A stretch of 64,000 nt of DNA from Ectobacillus sp048976805 (GTDB lineage: Bacteria > Bacillota > Bacilli > Bacillales > Bacillaceae_G). This document shows positions 16,886 through 26,068 of this stretch, one piece after another; within the stretch, counting starts at the first letter, position 1; each line of letters begins with the position of its first letter. Under the pieces are notes generated by a model. The model saw only the letters and a program-made list of their open reading frames with translations, searched no databases and was not told the DNA's origin. The stretch spans positions 43,146 through 107,145 of the forward strand of contig JBHGUR010000020.1 of the NCBI GenBank assembly GCA_048976805.1, written 5' to 3'. Both the position numbers and the translations under genes were made by a program.

Positions 16886-16902
16886 TTTACAATGTCTTTT
16901 GT
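16872..16902 (+). terminator. Terminator after uvrC
   Basis: AAAAGACATTGTA (16872-16884) pairs with TACAATGTCTTTT (16888-16900); the stem overlaps the uvrC stop. Confidence 0.9.
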
Positions 16903-17071
16903 TATAATTTTTCGTAATTACAGAATAATCTTTAAATTAAAAGTGTATTTTTATACGCGAAAGAAGGTGTTATGGACGAATATGGCAGCTATGCTGGAAG
17001 AAGTTGAACGCGTATTGATTGAGCGTTCGTTCGTTTAGCGACTGCAAAACGTTTCTGGTAAAGTGCGGAAG

Positions 17072-17112
17072 AGGAATAAAAAATCAGGCTTGTGTATATT
17101 AACAGCCTGATT
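17072..17112 (-). terminator. Terminator of yslB
   Basis: AATCAGGCT (17082-17090) pairs with AGCCTGATT (17104-17112). Read on the minus strand the stem is followed by a T-run (AATAAAAAAT on the plus strand). Confidence 0.75.
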
Positions 17113-17135
17113 GGTGAAATACTATGCCCATGTGC

Positions 17136-17582
17136 CTATTCCTCTATTATATCCTTTGGATCCCACTTTACGATGAAAAGCACCTTGTCAGCGCGTTTTT
17201 TTTGCTCTTCATATGTTTCCGCGATGACATTGCGCTGCTGCTGCAGTTGCTGAGCAAGAAATCCGGCTTCCAATTGATAGGTGGAGTCTCTTTTGCTGCG
17301 ATAGCGCTCAGAAATAAGAGGACTTGTTAATTGAAGGTACATTTCGCGACGTTTTTGTTCAATGACGGTTAGGGTGCCCCATCCAGCCCGTTCGAAGAAA
17401 ACAACAGTATCTTCAAAGGTTTCCAGCGGATATTTGCGGGCCAAGTTTTTTCCTGCCCAGTATAGTATTCGGTCTAGATCCTTGCCAATTAAGTCAGGAA
17501 GCAATTGTTCGCGAATCAGCTCATAGGCAAATGCATTCATCGGCATATCATGTAATTGTTGAATCGTTGCTTGGTTACTCAC
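17136..17582 (-). CDS. yslB: DUF2507 protein YslB
   Basis: Small cytoplasmic protein of 148 residues similar throughout to B. subtilis YslB: FAYELIREQLLPDLIGKD, ILYWAGKNLARKYPL, FFERAGWGTLTV, YQLEAGFLAQQ and the C-terminal VKWD. It belongs to DUF2507, distantly related to V4R-type domains; biochemical function unknown. The start is GTG after GAGGGG with 7-nt spacing. It lies between uvrC and sdhC, as its B. subtilis counterpart does, and faces uvrC. Confidence 0.88.
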   Translation of the reverse strand: MSNQATIQQLHDMPMNAFAYELIREQLLPDLIGKDLDRILYWAGKNLARKYPLETFEDTVVFFERAGWGTLTVIEQKRREMYLQLTSPLISERYRSKRDSTYQLEAGFLAQQLQQQRNVIAETYEEQKKRADKVLFIVKWDPKDIIEE

Positions 17583-17905
17583 TCGATTTCCCCTCTTTCT
17601 TTTCTGAAGTTATTATATAACATTTCGGTTAAAGAAACACATCTATTTATTGGGATTATTGCAAAGCTGTTACCATAGAAAGAGAAATGTGGATGTATTT
17701 TTTTCAAATTTTATGATTAGATTGTGTATCCGTTTTCTTGACGCATTTGTGACAATAGGAGTAAAATTAACTTGTCATAAATTATGCTTAAATATTTTGA
17801 ATACTTTTTTCGTTTTTTACTAGGAGAACAGAGTTATCAATTTGCTATTCTCCAAAAATGATAATTTATGATGAGAGCTAAACATTTAAGGGGGGTAATG
17901 GGGAG
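17583..17905 (+). promoter_or_regulatory. yslB-sdhC divergent intergenic region
   Basis: This 323-bp AT-rich region must hold the promoters of yslB (minus) and sdhCAB (plus). A hairpin GGAGAA/TTCTCC (17822-17851) lies in the probable sdhC leader. TTGACG at 17738 is a candidate -35 with no convincing -10. The sdhC ribosome site is AAGGGGGGTAATGGGGAG. Confidence 0.45.
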
Positions 17906-18532
17906 ATGAAAGGCCGTGAGTTTACTTATCGCAAATGGCATTCTTTACTAGGTGTAATTCCCGTCGGTATCTTTTTGACGCAGCACCTAGTTGTGAACCA
18001 CTTCGCAACAGGGGGAGCAGAATCATTCAATAAAGCTGCCCATTTTATGGAAAGTCTTCCATTTCGCATCTTTTTAGAAACATTCATTATCTTTTTACCA
18101 TTGTTGTACCATGCAGTATATGGACTTTATATTGCTTTTACTGCCAAAAACAACGTAACTTCTTATGGGTATTTCCGCAACTGGATGTTTATGATTCAAA
18201 GATTGACTGGCGTGCTTACATTAATCTTCGTTGCATGGCATGTATGGGAAACGCGCATTCAAGCTGCTATGGGACAAGAAGTTAATTTTGAAATGATGCA
18301 AAATATTCTCGATAACCCAGCGATGTTCGCATTTTATGTAGTGGGCGTTGTATCCGCCATCTTTCACTTTGCGAACGGATTATGGTCATTCCTCATCAGC
18401 TGGGGCATTACAGTATCACCTCGTTCACAACAGATTGCTACGTATGTAACAATGGGCATTTTCTTCGCACTTTCTGTTGTTGGAATTCGCGCGTTATTGG
18501 CATTCGTAGATCCACAGCTAGCAAATATGTAA
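17906..18532 (+). CDS. sdhC: Succinate dehydrogenase cytochrome b558 subunit
   Basis: Membrane anchor of respiratory complex II. It binds two hemes and passes electrons from SdhB to menaquinone. The 208-residue protein has five transmembrane helices and conserved histidines for heme ligation (for example near 13, 28, 70, 113 and 155). It resembles the single-anchor, di-heme B. subtilis type. First gene of sdhCAB, 13 bp before sdhA. Confidence 0.95.
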   Translation: MKGREFTYRKWHSLLGVIPVGIFLTQHLVVNHFATGGAESFNKAAHFMESLPFRIFLETFIIFLPLLYHAVYGLYIAFTAKNNVTSYGYFRNWMFMIQRLTGVLTLIFVAWHVWETRIQAAMGQEVNFEMMQNILDNPAMFAFYVVGVVSAIFHFANGLWSFLISWGITVSPRSQQIATYVTMGIFFALSVVGIRALLAFVDPQLANM

Positions 18533-18545
18533 GGAGTGGGAGAGC

Positions 18546-20342
18546 ATGAAAGGGAAAATTATTGTAGTCGGCGGCGGCTTGGCCGGCTTAATGGCAACAA
18601 TCAAGGCAGCGGAGGCAGGAGTCAAAGTTGACTTGTTTTCATTGGTACCGGTAAAACGTTCTCACTCGGTGTGCGCGCAAGGCGGTATTAACGGTGCTGT
18701 AAATACAAAAGGTGAAGGCGACTCGCCGTGGGAGCACTTTGACGATACGGTATACGGCGGCGATTTCTTGGCTGATCAGCCCCCGGTTAAAGCGATGTGC
18801 GAAGCAGCTCCTGGCATTATCCATTTAATGGACCGCATGGGCGTTATGTTTAACCGTACGCCGGAAGGGCTTTTAGATTTCCGCCGTTTTGGGGGAACGA
18901 AGCATCATAGAACGGCATTTGCGGGAGCAACAACAGGACAGCAGCTGTTATATGCATTAGATGAGCAAGTGCGCCGCCATGAAGTGGCTGGGCTTGTTAC
19001 GAAATATGAGGGTTGGGAGTTTTTGCGCGCGGTAATAGACGATGAAGGCGTATGCCGAGGCGTTGTCGTGCAAAACTTAACGTCCATGGAAATTAAGAGC
19101 TTTTCCGCTGATGCGGTTATTTTAGCAACTGGCGGGCCTGGCATTATTTTTGGAAAATCAACAAACTCCGTTATCAATACAGGTACGGCAGCAGCTGCAG
19201 TATATAAACAAGGCGCCATTTACGCAAACGGCGAGTTTATCCAAATCCATCCGACGGCAATTCCGGGGGATGACAAGCTTCGCCTCATGAGCGAATCCGC
19301 GCGCGGTGAAGGCGGTCGCGTTTGGACATATAAGGACGGCAAGCCTTGGTACTTCTTGGAGGAGAAATATCCGGCATACGGAAACCTTGTTCCTCGTGAT
19401 ATCGCGACTCGTGAAATTTTCCATGTATGTGTAGACTTAAAGCTTGGCATTAATGGCGAAAACATGGTATATCTGGACCTTTCCCATAAAGATCCGAAAG
19501 AGCTTGATATTAAGCTTGGCGGCATTATTGAAATTTATGAGAAATTTACAGGTGATAACCCTCGCAAAGTTCCGATGAAAATTTTCCCTGCCGTTCACTA
19601 TTCTATGGGCGGGCTATGGGTCGATTATAATCAAATGACGAATATTCCGGGATTGTTTGCGGCCGGCGAGTGCGATTATTCTATGCACGGCGCAAACCGT
19701 TTAGGCGCAAACTCCTTATTGTCCGCAATTTATGGCGGCATGGTTGCGGGACCGAAAGCAATTGAATACATTAAAGGGCTGGACAAGTCTGCTGATGACG
19801 TATCTGTCTCTGTGTTCGAGCAAAATGAGCTTGCGGAAATCAACCGCTTCAACAACATCCTATCTATGGATGGAACAGAAAACGCGTACGTTCTTCATAA
19901 AGAGCTTGGCGAGTGGATGACAGATAATGTTACAGTTGTACGCTATAACAAAAAGCTGTTGGAAACGGATGACAAAATTCAAGAGCTTATGGAGCGCTAT
20001 AAGCGCATTAACATTAATGATACGGCAAAATGGAGCAACCAAGGGGCTTCCTTCACACGCCAGCTAGAAAACATGCTTGATTTGGCGCGTGTGATTACGC
20101 TTGGGGCTTATAAACGCAATGAAAGCCGCGGGGCGCATTACAAGCCGGAATTCCCTGAGCGTGACGATGCAAACTTTATGAAGCATACAATGGCACAATT
20201 CGATGTAAATGCGAAGGCGCCTGCATTCCATTATAAAGATGTAGATGTATCTCTTATCGCTCCTCGTAAGCGCGACTATACGACGGACAAGAAGAAAAAG
20301 CCTGTAACGGAAGAGAAAAAGGGGGATAAGCAACATGTCTAA
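18546..20342 (+). CDS. sdhA: Succinate dehydrogenase flavoprotein subunit
   Basis: Oxidises succinate to fumarate. The 598-residue protein has the FAD dinucleotide motif VVGGGLAGL at residues 7-15 and the covalent FAD site RSHSVCAQGG with His 40. Substrate-site residues are in HPTAIPG and SESARGEGG, and HGANRLGANSL is typical of the C-terminal part. The tail is Lys/Glu-rich. The start follows AAGGAGTGGGAGAGC. The last 8 nt overlap the sdhB start, giving translational coupling. Confidence 0.97.
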   Translation: MKGKIIVVGGGLAGLMATIKAAEAGVKVDLFSLVPVKRSHSVCAQGGINGAVNTKGEGDSPWEHFDDTVYGGDFLADQPPVKAMCEAAPGIIHLMDRMGVMFNRTPEGLLDFRRFGGTKHHRTAFAGATTGQQLLYALDEQVRRHEVAGLVTKYEGWEFLRAVIDDEGVCRGVVVQNLTSMEIKSFSADAVILATGGPGIIFGKSTNSVINTGTAAAAVYKQGAIYANGEFIQIHPTAIPGDDKLRLMSESARGEGGRVWTYKDGKPWYFLEEKYPAYGNLVPRDIATREIFHVCVDLKLGINGENMVYLDLSHKDPKELDIKLGGIIEIYEKFTGDNPRKVPMKIFPAVHYSMGGLWVDYNQMTNIPGLFAAGECDYSMHGANRLGANSLLSAIYGGMVAGPKAIEYIKGLDKSADDVSVSVFEQNELAEINRFNNILSMDGTENAYVLHKELGEWMTDNVTVVRYNKKLLETDDKIQELMERYKRININDTAKWSNQGASFTRQLENMLDLARVITLGAYKRNESRGAHYKPEFPERDDANFMKHTMAQFDVNAKAPAFHYKDVDVSLIAPRKRDYTTDKKKKPVTEEKKGDKQHV

Positions 20343-21096
20343 TAAAACAATCCGCCTGATTATTACTAGACAAGATTCACCAGACTCTCGGCCATATGAA
20401 CAAGAATTCGAGATTCCGTACCGCCCGAATATGAACGTGATTTCAGCATTAATGGAAATTCGCCGCAATCCGGTTGATGCGAAGGGCAACCCAACGACGC
20501 CGGTTTCGTGGGACATGAACTGCCTTGAAGAAGTTTGCGGAGCTTGTTCTATGATCATTAACGGCAAACCGCGCCAGTCCTGTACGGCACTCATCGACCA
20601 GCTGGAGCAGCCGGTTCGTCTGCAGCCGATGAAAACATTTCCGGTTGTCCGCGACCTGCAGATTGACCGCAGCCGCATGTTCAACGCGCTAAAGCGCGTT
20701 AAAGCGTGGATTCCGATTGATGGCACGTACGACCTAGGGCCAGGACCGAGAATGCCTGAGAAAAAACGCCAATGGGCATATGAATTGTCTAAATGTATGA
20801 CATGCGGCGTTTGTTTAGAGGCATGCCCGAATGTGAATGATAAATCTAACTTTATCGGGCCGGCGCCGCTTTCACAGGTTCGCTTGTTCAATGCACATCC
20901 GACAGGTGCAATGCATAAAGCTGAGCGCTTGCGTGCCATCATGGGAGACGGCGGCCTTGCGAATTGTGGAAACTCGCAAAACTGCGTGCAATCTTGTCCA
21001 AAAGGAATTCCGCTTACGACATCTATTGCTGCATTAAACCGGGATACAACGTTCCAAGCGTTCAAAGATTTCTTTGGCAGCGACGAAAATTATTAA
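20335..21096 (+). CDS. sdhB: Succinate dehydrogenase iron-sulfur subunit
   Basis: Carries electrons from the flavin in SdhA to the cytochrome. The 253-residue protein binds a [2Fe-2S] cluster (NCLEEVCGACSM and the downstream QSC) near residues 62-83. C-terminal motifs CMTCGVCLEACP near 154 and CGNSQNCVQSCPKG near 212 hold the [4Fe-4S] and [3Fe-4S] clusters. It overlaps sdhA by 8 nt and is followed by a strong terminator. Confidence 0.97.
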   Translation: MSNKTIRLIITRQDSPDSRPYEQEFEIPYRPNMNVISALMEIRRNPVDAKGNPTTPVSWDMNCLEEVCGACSMIINGKPRQSCTALIDQLEQPVRLQPMKTFPVVRDLQIDRSRMFNALKRVKAWIPIDGTYDLGPGPRMPEKKRQWAYELSKCMTCGVCLEACPNVNDKSNFIGPAPLSQVRLFNAHPTGAMHKAERLRAIMGDGGLANCGNSQNCVQSCPKGIPLTTSIAALNRDTTFQAFKDFFGSDENY

Positions 21097-21102
21097 TCTG
21101 TT

Positions 21103-21132
21103 TCGCCTCTTCATTATGAAGAGGCGATTTTT
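21103..21132 (+). terminator. Terminator after sdhB
   Basis: TCGCCTCTTCA (21103-21113) pairs perfectly with TGAAGAGGCGA (21117-21127), followed by TTTTTG. Confidence 0.92.
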
Positions 21133-21306
21133 GTCCATCTGTTAATAATATATACGAAGCGGCCCTTCTCTTTTCCTGCAAGGGGGACTGCGGACAGCTG
21201 TTTTGTTTGAAAATGGAAATATTAAAACTATTAACAGCCCGCTACATACAAATGCAGGGCCAGTATGAAACAATTAGGCGGCGGGATTTAATTTGGGGGG
21301 AGAGCA

Positions 21307-21768
21307 TTGAAGAAGATTTCTTATATTGATGATTTTGAAGCTTGGGAGAAGGAATTTGTGTTTTACATGACAACGAAGGTCCGGTTTTCGGAAACGGATA
21401 TGTTTGGGCATTTAAATAATACGGTGCCGTTTACATATTTTGAGGAGGCGCGTATTGAATTCTTTAAGAAGCTCGGCTTTATGCAGGAGTGGACAAAAAA
21501 CAGCGTGGAAGCGATGGTTGTAGTTGCGGATTTGCAGTGCAATTATATCAAACAAGTGTTTTTTGACGAGAAACTAAAGGTGTATGTAAAGGCGCAGACA
21601 ATTGGCAATTCCTCCGTTGATTTGCACTACATGGCGAAAAATGAAAATGGGGAACTATGCCTTGTCGGACGCGGCACGATGGTGCAAGTATCGAGAAAAA
21701 CGGGGAAAGGCTTGCCATGGCCGGAAGAGTGGAAAGCGAGAATGCTCGACCAGCAGTTCGCGCAATAA
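21307..21768 (+). CDS. ysmA: Acyl-CoA thioesterase, hotdog fold (YsmA)
   Basis: Predicted 4HBT-type thioesterase of 153 residues. The hotdog signature VRFSETDMFGHLNNTVPFTYFEEARIEFF begins near residue 20; the Asp and following His/Asn are the usual active-site positions. The start is TTG, placed 6 nt after a GGGGGG ribosome site. It sits downstream of sdhCAB as ysmA does in B. subtilis. The true acyl substrate is unknown. Confidence 0.85.
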   Translation: MKKISYIDDFEAWEKEFVFYMTTKVRFSETDMFGHLNNTVPFTYFEEARIEFFKKLGFMQEWTKNSVEAMVVVADLQCNYIKQVFFDEKLKVYVKAQTIGNSSVDLHYMAKNENGELCLVGRGTMVQVSRKTGKGLPWPEEWKARMLDQQFAQ

Positions 21769-21786
21769 AAAAGATACTAAGAAGCT

Positions 21787-21816
21787 GCAAGGCGGACAGT
21801 GTCCGCCTTGCTTTAT
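21787..21816. terminator. Shared hairpin between convergent ysmA and glycosyltransferase
   Basis: GCAAGGCGGACA (21787-21798) pairs perfectly with TGTCCGCCTTGC (21800-21811). T-tails are modest on both sides. It can end both converging transcripts and overlaps the minus-strand stop codon. Confidence 0.65.
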
Positions 21817-22838
21817 GCCTCATTGCGCCGGTTTTGCTCAGGTTCAGGCCGGGGAGGGGAAGCGAGCAATTGCTGCGCCTTCATTCGGCAAGCATATAAA
21901 TCTGTTTCAATCGCATAACGCGGCCGGCATTTTACTTCTTTATAAATTTTTCCGATATATTCTCCGATTAATCCAATTCCCATCAGCTGAATCCCTCCGA
22001 TTAGCCAAATAGAAATAATGAGGGAGGTCCATCCTGGCGTCGTATAGCCGATTAGGCGCTGTATGGCTGCATAGCCCCCGAAAATGCCGCTGCTAAAGAA
22101 GAATAAAAAACCAAGCATAGTAATCCAGCGAATAGGCGCCACACTGAATGAGGTGATTCCGTCAAATGCAAATGCGAGCATTTTTTTCAAAGGATACTTT
22201 GACTTACCAGCTAATCGTTCTTTCCGCTCATACATAACAGTAGTTGACCGAAAGCCGAGCAGCGGAATGAGGCCACGTAAAAATACATTTCGCTCCCCGT
22301 AGCGGCTTAATTCATCTAAAGCCGATTTGCTGAGCAAACGGTAATCGGCATGGTTATGAACAAGGCTAACTCCCATTTTTTTCATAAAACGATAAAACAA
22401 GACAGCGGTTGTCCGTTTAAATAGTGTGTCCGTTTGCCGCTTGCTGCGCACGCCATATACAATTTCATATCCGTTCCGGTATTTTTGCACAAAGTCGCGA
22501 ATTACAGAAATATCATCCTGTAAATCGGCGTCAATTGTCAAAACACAATCGGAATATTCCCGCGCCTTCATCATCCCTGCGAGCAATGCGTGTTGATGCC
22601 CTGCGTTGCGCGCAAGCTTAATGCCGCTCACAAACGGATTTGCCTCGCTAACTTCCAAAATAATCTCCCAGGTTCTATCTTTGCTGCCGTCATCGACAAA
22701 CAGTAGCTTGCTTTGCTGATGAATGAGCTGCTCATGTATCATTTTAATAAGTACAAGGGAGAGCTGAGCGATTGTTTCTTTTATGACTTCTTCTTCGTTA
22801 TAACAAGGAATTACAATTGTTAAAAGCGGTTCTTTCAT
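21813..22838 (-). CDS. Family 2 glycosyltransferase with C-terminal membrane helices (YkoT/GtrB-like)
   Basis: A protein of 341 residues: a GT-A domain (IPCYNEEEVI near 10, LFVDDGSKDRT near 48, LTIDADLQDD near 101) followed by two transmembrane helices near 230-300, the arrangement of bactoprenol glucosyl transferases. It should build a polyprenyl-phosphate sugar at the membrane. It lies 4 bp after the DUF6044-like membrane protein gene on the same strand, as in the ykoS-ykoT pair of B. subtilis (from memory). Confidence 0.85.
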   Translation of the reverse strand: MKEPLLTIVIPCYNEEEVIKETIAQLSLVLIKMIHEQLIHQQSKLLFVDDGSKDRTWEIILEVSEANPFVSGIKLARNAGHQHALLAGMMKAREYSDCVLTIDADLQDDISVIRDFVQKYRNGYEIVYGVRSKRQTDTLFKRTTAVLFYRFMKKMGVSLVHNHADYRLLSKSALDELSRYGERNVFLRGLIPLLGFRSTTVMYERKERLAGKSKYPLKKMLAFAFDGITSFSVAPIRWITMLGFLFFFSSGIFGGYAAIQRLIGYTTPGWTSLIISIWLIGGIQLMGIGLIGEYIGKIYKEVKCRPRYAIETDLYACRMKAQQLLASPPRPEPEQNRRNEA

Positions 22839-22842
22839 GATG

Positions 22843-24537
22843 TTATCCTCCTTGCTTGTTTACTTCGTATAAATATACTTTCCAAACAGTGTCACGGTGT
22901 TCAAATGTACGCAGCAACTTTAATCCATTGTCGGCTGCATTTGTAATTGGCACGGCAGAGAAAATGTAACGTCCGCCCATTTGGTACAGCATATCGGAGT
23001 TTAGCTGTAAATGATTAATGGTTTTACGCGATGTTTTTCGAAAGTCATACCATTTTCCAAGCTCATCGGTAAAAATATAACAGCGTCCGCCCCACGTATC
23101 GAAATATGTACGCAGCTGTTTATTTTTTTGCAGTTCTTTTTCGATAATAACGCGAAAGGAATGCTTGTACGAAAGCGGATAAAAGTTATTGTATGTATCA
23201 AGCGTATAAAATCCGTTGTATTGCGCAATCGCGGGATGAAAACCGATGCTCACAACGCGGTAGCTGTCTTTAGGCTTTCCGATATAGCTGTCAATTTCAT
23301 CAAATAAGGATGTCGCGTAAAATTGTTTAAAAGAAGGAGCGCCTACATAGCGGTAATGAACTTCCTCATTAAAAGTAAGGAGCACTATAATTTGGGCTAT
23401 AATTATCGCCTTTATCGCTTGCTGCCATTTGCTCCCTTGCTGCCATAATATATAGAGCGCGAGCGCGAACAGAACATAAATGATCGTCGGGCGCAAAAAA
23501 TGAAAACGGGCAAAATTAAATGTATTTAAAACAGAGAAGCGCTCTTTTAAAGGCTGCCATCCTTTATAAAACCAGAAGGCATACCAAGCAGACAGCAGGA
23601 AATTGAGCAAAAACAAAAGAAAATATATGCGTCCCTGCCGCCATTTCTTCTTATAAATGAGTAAAGCAAGTACAAACAGCTGCACCGGAAGAATCACAAT
23701 CGTATGCACCGTCATGACATGGTTATGGCCAAGCGCAAAGTTTTTAAAAATAAGGCGGATTGTACGCGGCAATGCGAGTCGGGATGAAACAAATTCATTG
23801 CGGCTTGTCGGTTCACTAGAGAACAACAAGGAATGTACAAACCGGTAATCAATAAGCATGTAGATACTAAGCATGAGCACGATGCTTCCGGCAAAAGGGA
23901 GGTTCAATCTTCGCTGCCGCACCAAATCTGCTAACCAAAGCATGCCCATAGCTGCAAGAAAGAAGAAAAAGCCCAGTACAAAGCTAGAGTATAGCGGCAG
24001 CAACATAATCGTAAGCCAATGCTTTGCGGAATCAGTATGGCGGCGAATATGCAAAAACGCCCATAAAGCCAGCGGATGGCCAAGCGTGCTTAACATACCG
24101 GACGGCCAAAACGGCGTTAAAGCAAAGGTAAGCGCTGCCCCGGCCCGTATCCAATATGCGTTAGGCTCACGGATGAAGAAATCCTTTAAAAGAAGATACA
24201 TGCCTAAAAAAGCGAATAGGCGTACAATGGTTTGGCTGATCGCGTAAGCCGTCATGGAAGGCAGCCAATAATGAAGCCATACGAGCAAGCTGAATTCAGT
24301 TCCGTAAGCATTGCGCGGCAAGCCGTTGATTACTTGTTTTATAGAAGCGTCAATGTCTCCAAATAGTTCGCCGCTGTCGCGAAGCACCTTGTACCAGGCG
24401 ATATTGGAATCCATATTATCATGGACGCGAATATGGGCATCTTCCCCTAACACGTAAAGAGGAAGAACGTAAAGTGTGATAAGGAACAGAGCCGTATAGA
24501 TTGCTTTTTGTTCCTGACTTCTTTTTATAAGCAACAT
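22843..24537 (-). CDS. Large polytopic membrane protein, DUF6044/YkoS-like
   Basis: About 564 residues with at least ten hydrophobic helices and a C-terminal soluble domain. The segment EDAHIRVHDNMDSNIAWYK after helix 1 resembles the outer acidic loop of GT-C enzymes. It matches my memory of DUF6044 (B. subtilis YkoS). ATG at 24558 lacks a ribosome site; ATG at 24537 follows GGGTGATT and is preferred, though uncertain. The partner glycosyltransferase follows by 4 bp. Likely transfers a lipid-linked sugar outside the cell; the acceptor is unknown. Confidence 0.7.
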   Translation of the reverse strand: MLLIKRSQEQKAIYTALFLITLYVLPLYVLGEDAHIRVHDNMDSNIAWYKVLRDSGELFGDIDASIKQVINGLPRNAYGTEFSLLVWLHYWLPSMTAYAISQTIVRLFAFLGMYLLLKDFFIREPNAYWIRAGAALTFALTPFWPSGMLSTLGHPLALWAFLHIRRHTDSAKHWLTIMLLPLYSSFVLGFFFFLAAMGMLWLADLVRQRRLNLPFAGSIVLMLSIYMLIDYRFVHSLLFSSEPTSRNEFVSSRLALPRTIRLIFKNFALGHNHVMTVHTIVILPVQLFVLALLIYKKKWRQGRIYFLLFLLNFLLSAWYAFWFYKGWQPLKERFSVLNTFNFARFHFLRPTIIYVLFALALYILWQQGSKWQQAIKAIIIAQIIVLLTFNEEVHYRYVGAPSFKQFYATSLFDEIDSYIGKPKDSYRVVSIGFHPAIAQYNGFYTLDTYNNFYPLSYKHSFRVIIEKELQKNKQLRTYFDTWGGRCYIFTDELGKWYDFRKTSRKTINHLQLNSDMLYQMGGRYIFSAVPITNAADNGLKLLRTFEHRDTVWKVYLYEVNKQGG

Positions 24538-24558
24538 ACAATCACCCATTTCTAGCAT

Positions 24559-25048
24559 AAGCGAAGATTGGAAAACAATACATAAAAAAGAGGGATTTTT
24601 TTCTATATAAAAAACAACTATTGTTTCTTTGAATAAAAAGATATAATAAAAAAGAACACAAAAACATTCGTAAAATGGTTTTGTACATATTATTTTTTTG
24701 AAAAATAATATATTGTTATTGTTTAATAAATTGAAACAATTATTTTTTAATACCTATATGTTTTGTTGTACTATGAATATAGACAAATATGCTTTTTGAG
24801 AATATATATCCAATTTATGATTTGGACATATACATCGCGACTAAGTAGAACAAACAGCAACTTGTACTTGCTTTCTCTCTCATGGGGCAGGAATAGGTTT
24901 TGACCGCTTCTATGCATAGCCGGATGCTCTTTCCTTTCAAAAGAAAGGTTTTATGTTCTTTTTTTAACTTGTATTTATATAGATATGTTTAAAAAAGCGC
25001 GAGTATGGGCGGTTGTCCGTCAAGGTGTACAGCAGCGGCTTTTCGTAT
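24559..25048. other. AT-rich intergenic region upstream of motA
   Basis: No gene is supported in these 490 bp between divergent units. An imperfect hairpin pairs TATATCCAA (24805-24813) with TTGGACATATA (24822-24832, two-base bulge). No convincing sigma-D motif was found for motAB. Confidence 0.5.
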
Positions 25049-25193
25049 GGCTCTGTTAAAGGCTAATATTGATTTGGATCCATTTGTTGATTTGGAATGA
25101 AAGGCGGCGGCTTCAGGGGGAAAAGCGGCTCGGCCCCGCCCACGGAAAGTGTCCGCCTGTAGTGGAAAATCAACAATCAAGTTTAACAGAGCC
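25049..25193. repeat. Miniature inverted-repeat element, family I, copy 2
   Basis: 145 bp, the same length and design as copy 1 at 6181, with ends GGCTCTGTTAAA and TTTAACAGAGCC as perfect 12-bp inverted repeats. The flanking octamers TTTCGTAT (25041-25048) and TTTCATAT (25194-25201) match at 7 of 8 positions, indicating an 8-bp target duplication. It lies 65 bp upstream of motA and could affect its transcription. Confidence 0.9.
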
Positions 25194-25258
25194 TTTCATA
25201 TTATTGAGAGTTTAATATATAAAAATTCCGTTTAATAGATATAGGGGGTAAATAATTT

Positions 25259-26068
25259 ATGGATTTTGCATCAATCATCGGAATTATTCTTGCTATCGTT
25301 GCAGTGGTGGCCGGAATGTTCCTCAAAGGGGCCAATGTTGCTGCATTAATGAACCCTGCCGCTTTTATGATTATCTTTTTAGGAACGATAGCCGCGGTTG
25401 TAATTGCGTTTCCCGGGAGCCATCTAAAAAAGGTTCCGAAGCTGCTTAAAATTTTATTTACAACGGACAAAAAGCAATTATCTTATCAGGACCTTCTGGA
25501 CTTATTCGTTCGTTGGGCCGGCGAAAGCCGCAAGCATGGCATTCTTTCATTGGAAGAACAGTTGAAAGATGTGGAAGATGATTTTATTAAGAGAGGGATG
25601 AAATTCGTAATTGACGGAATTTCCCCCGAAGATTTGCAAGATATTATGGAAGCTGAGATTGAAGCAATTGAAGAGCGGCATGCCAAAGGGGCGGGAATTT
25701 TCACCCAGGCAGGAACATATGCGCCGACATTAGGAGTGCTTGGCGCTGTTATCGGCCTCGTTGCTGCGCTCGGAAACTTATCTGATATCAATAAACTTGG
25801 ACATGCCATTTCCGGCGCTTTTATTGCTACGATCTTTGGTATTTTCAGCGGTTACGTTTTATGGCATCCGTTTGCCAACAAGCTAAAGCAAAAATCGGCA
25901 GAGGAAATCGAGAAGAAACGCCTTATTTTGCAATGCTTATTAATGCTGCAAGCCGGAACGTACCCATTTTTAGTAAAAAACAGAATTCTCGGAGCTCTTT
26001 CCGAAACAGAACGAAAGAAGCTTGAAGCAGGAGCGAAGGACAATGGCACGAAAAAAGAAGAAGCATGA
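25259..26068 (+). CDS. motA: Flagellar motor stator protein MotA
   Basis: Stator subunit that, with MotB, forms the ion channel driving flagellar rotation. A 269-residue protein with four transmembrane helices. It shows MotA family segments such as MDFASIIGIILAIVAVV, FTQAGTYAPTLGVLGAVIGL near 147 and ISGAFIATIFGIFSGYVLWHPFANK. It resembles B. subtilis MotA rather than MotP, which suggests proton coupling; this is inferred from similarity. Ribosome site TAGGGGG. motB starts before motA ends. Confidence 0.95.
   Translation: MDFASIIGIILAIVAVVAGMFLKGANVAALMNPAAFMIIFLGTIAAVVIAFPGSHLKKVPKLLKILFTTDKKQLSYQDLLDLFVRWAGESRKHGILSLEEQLKDVEDDFIKRGMKFVIDGISPEDLQDIMEAEIEAIEERHAKGAGIFTQAGTYAPTLGVLGAVIGLVAALGNLSDINKLGHAISGAFIATIFGIFSGYVLWHPFANKLKQKSAEEIEKKRLILQCLLMLQAGTYPFLVKNRILGALSETERKKLEAGAKDNGTKKEEA

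Noticed and set aside
16982..17038. Eighteen-codon frame MAAMLEEVERVLIERSFV after uvrC
   Set aside because: Too short, no clear ribosome site; nothing supports translation.
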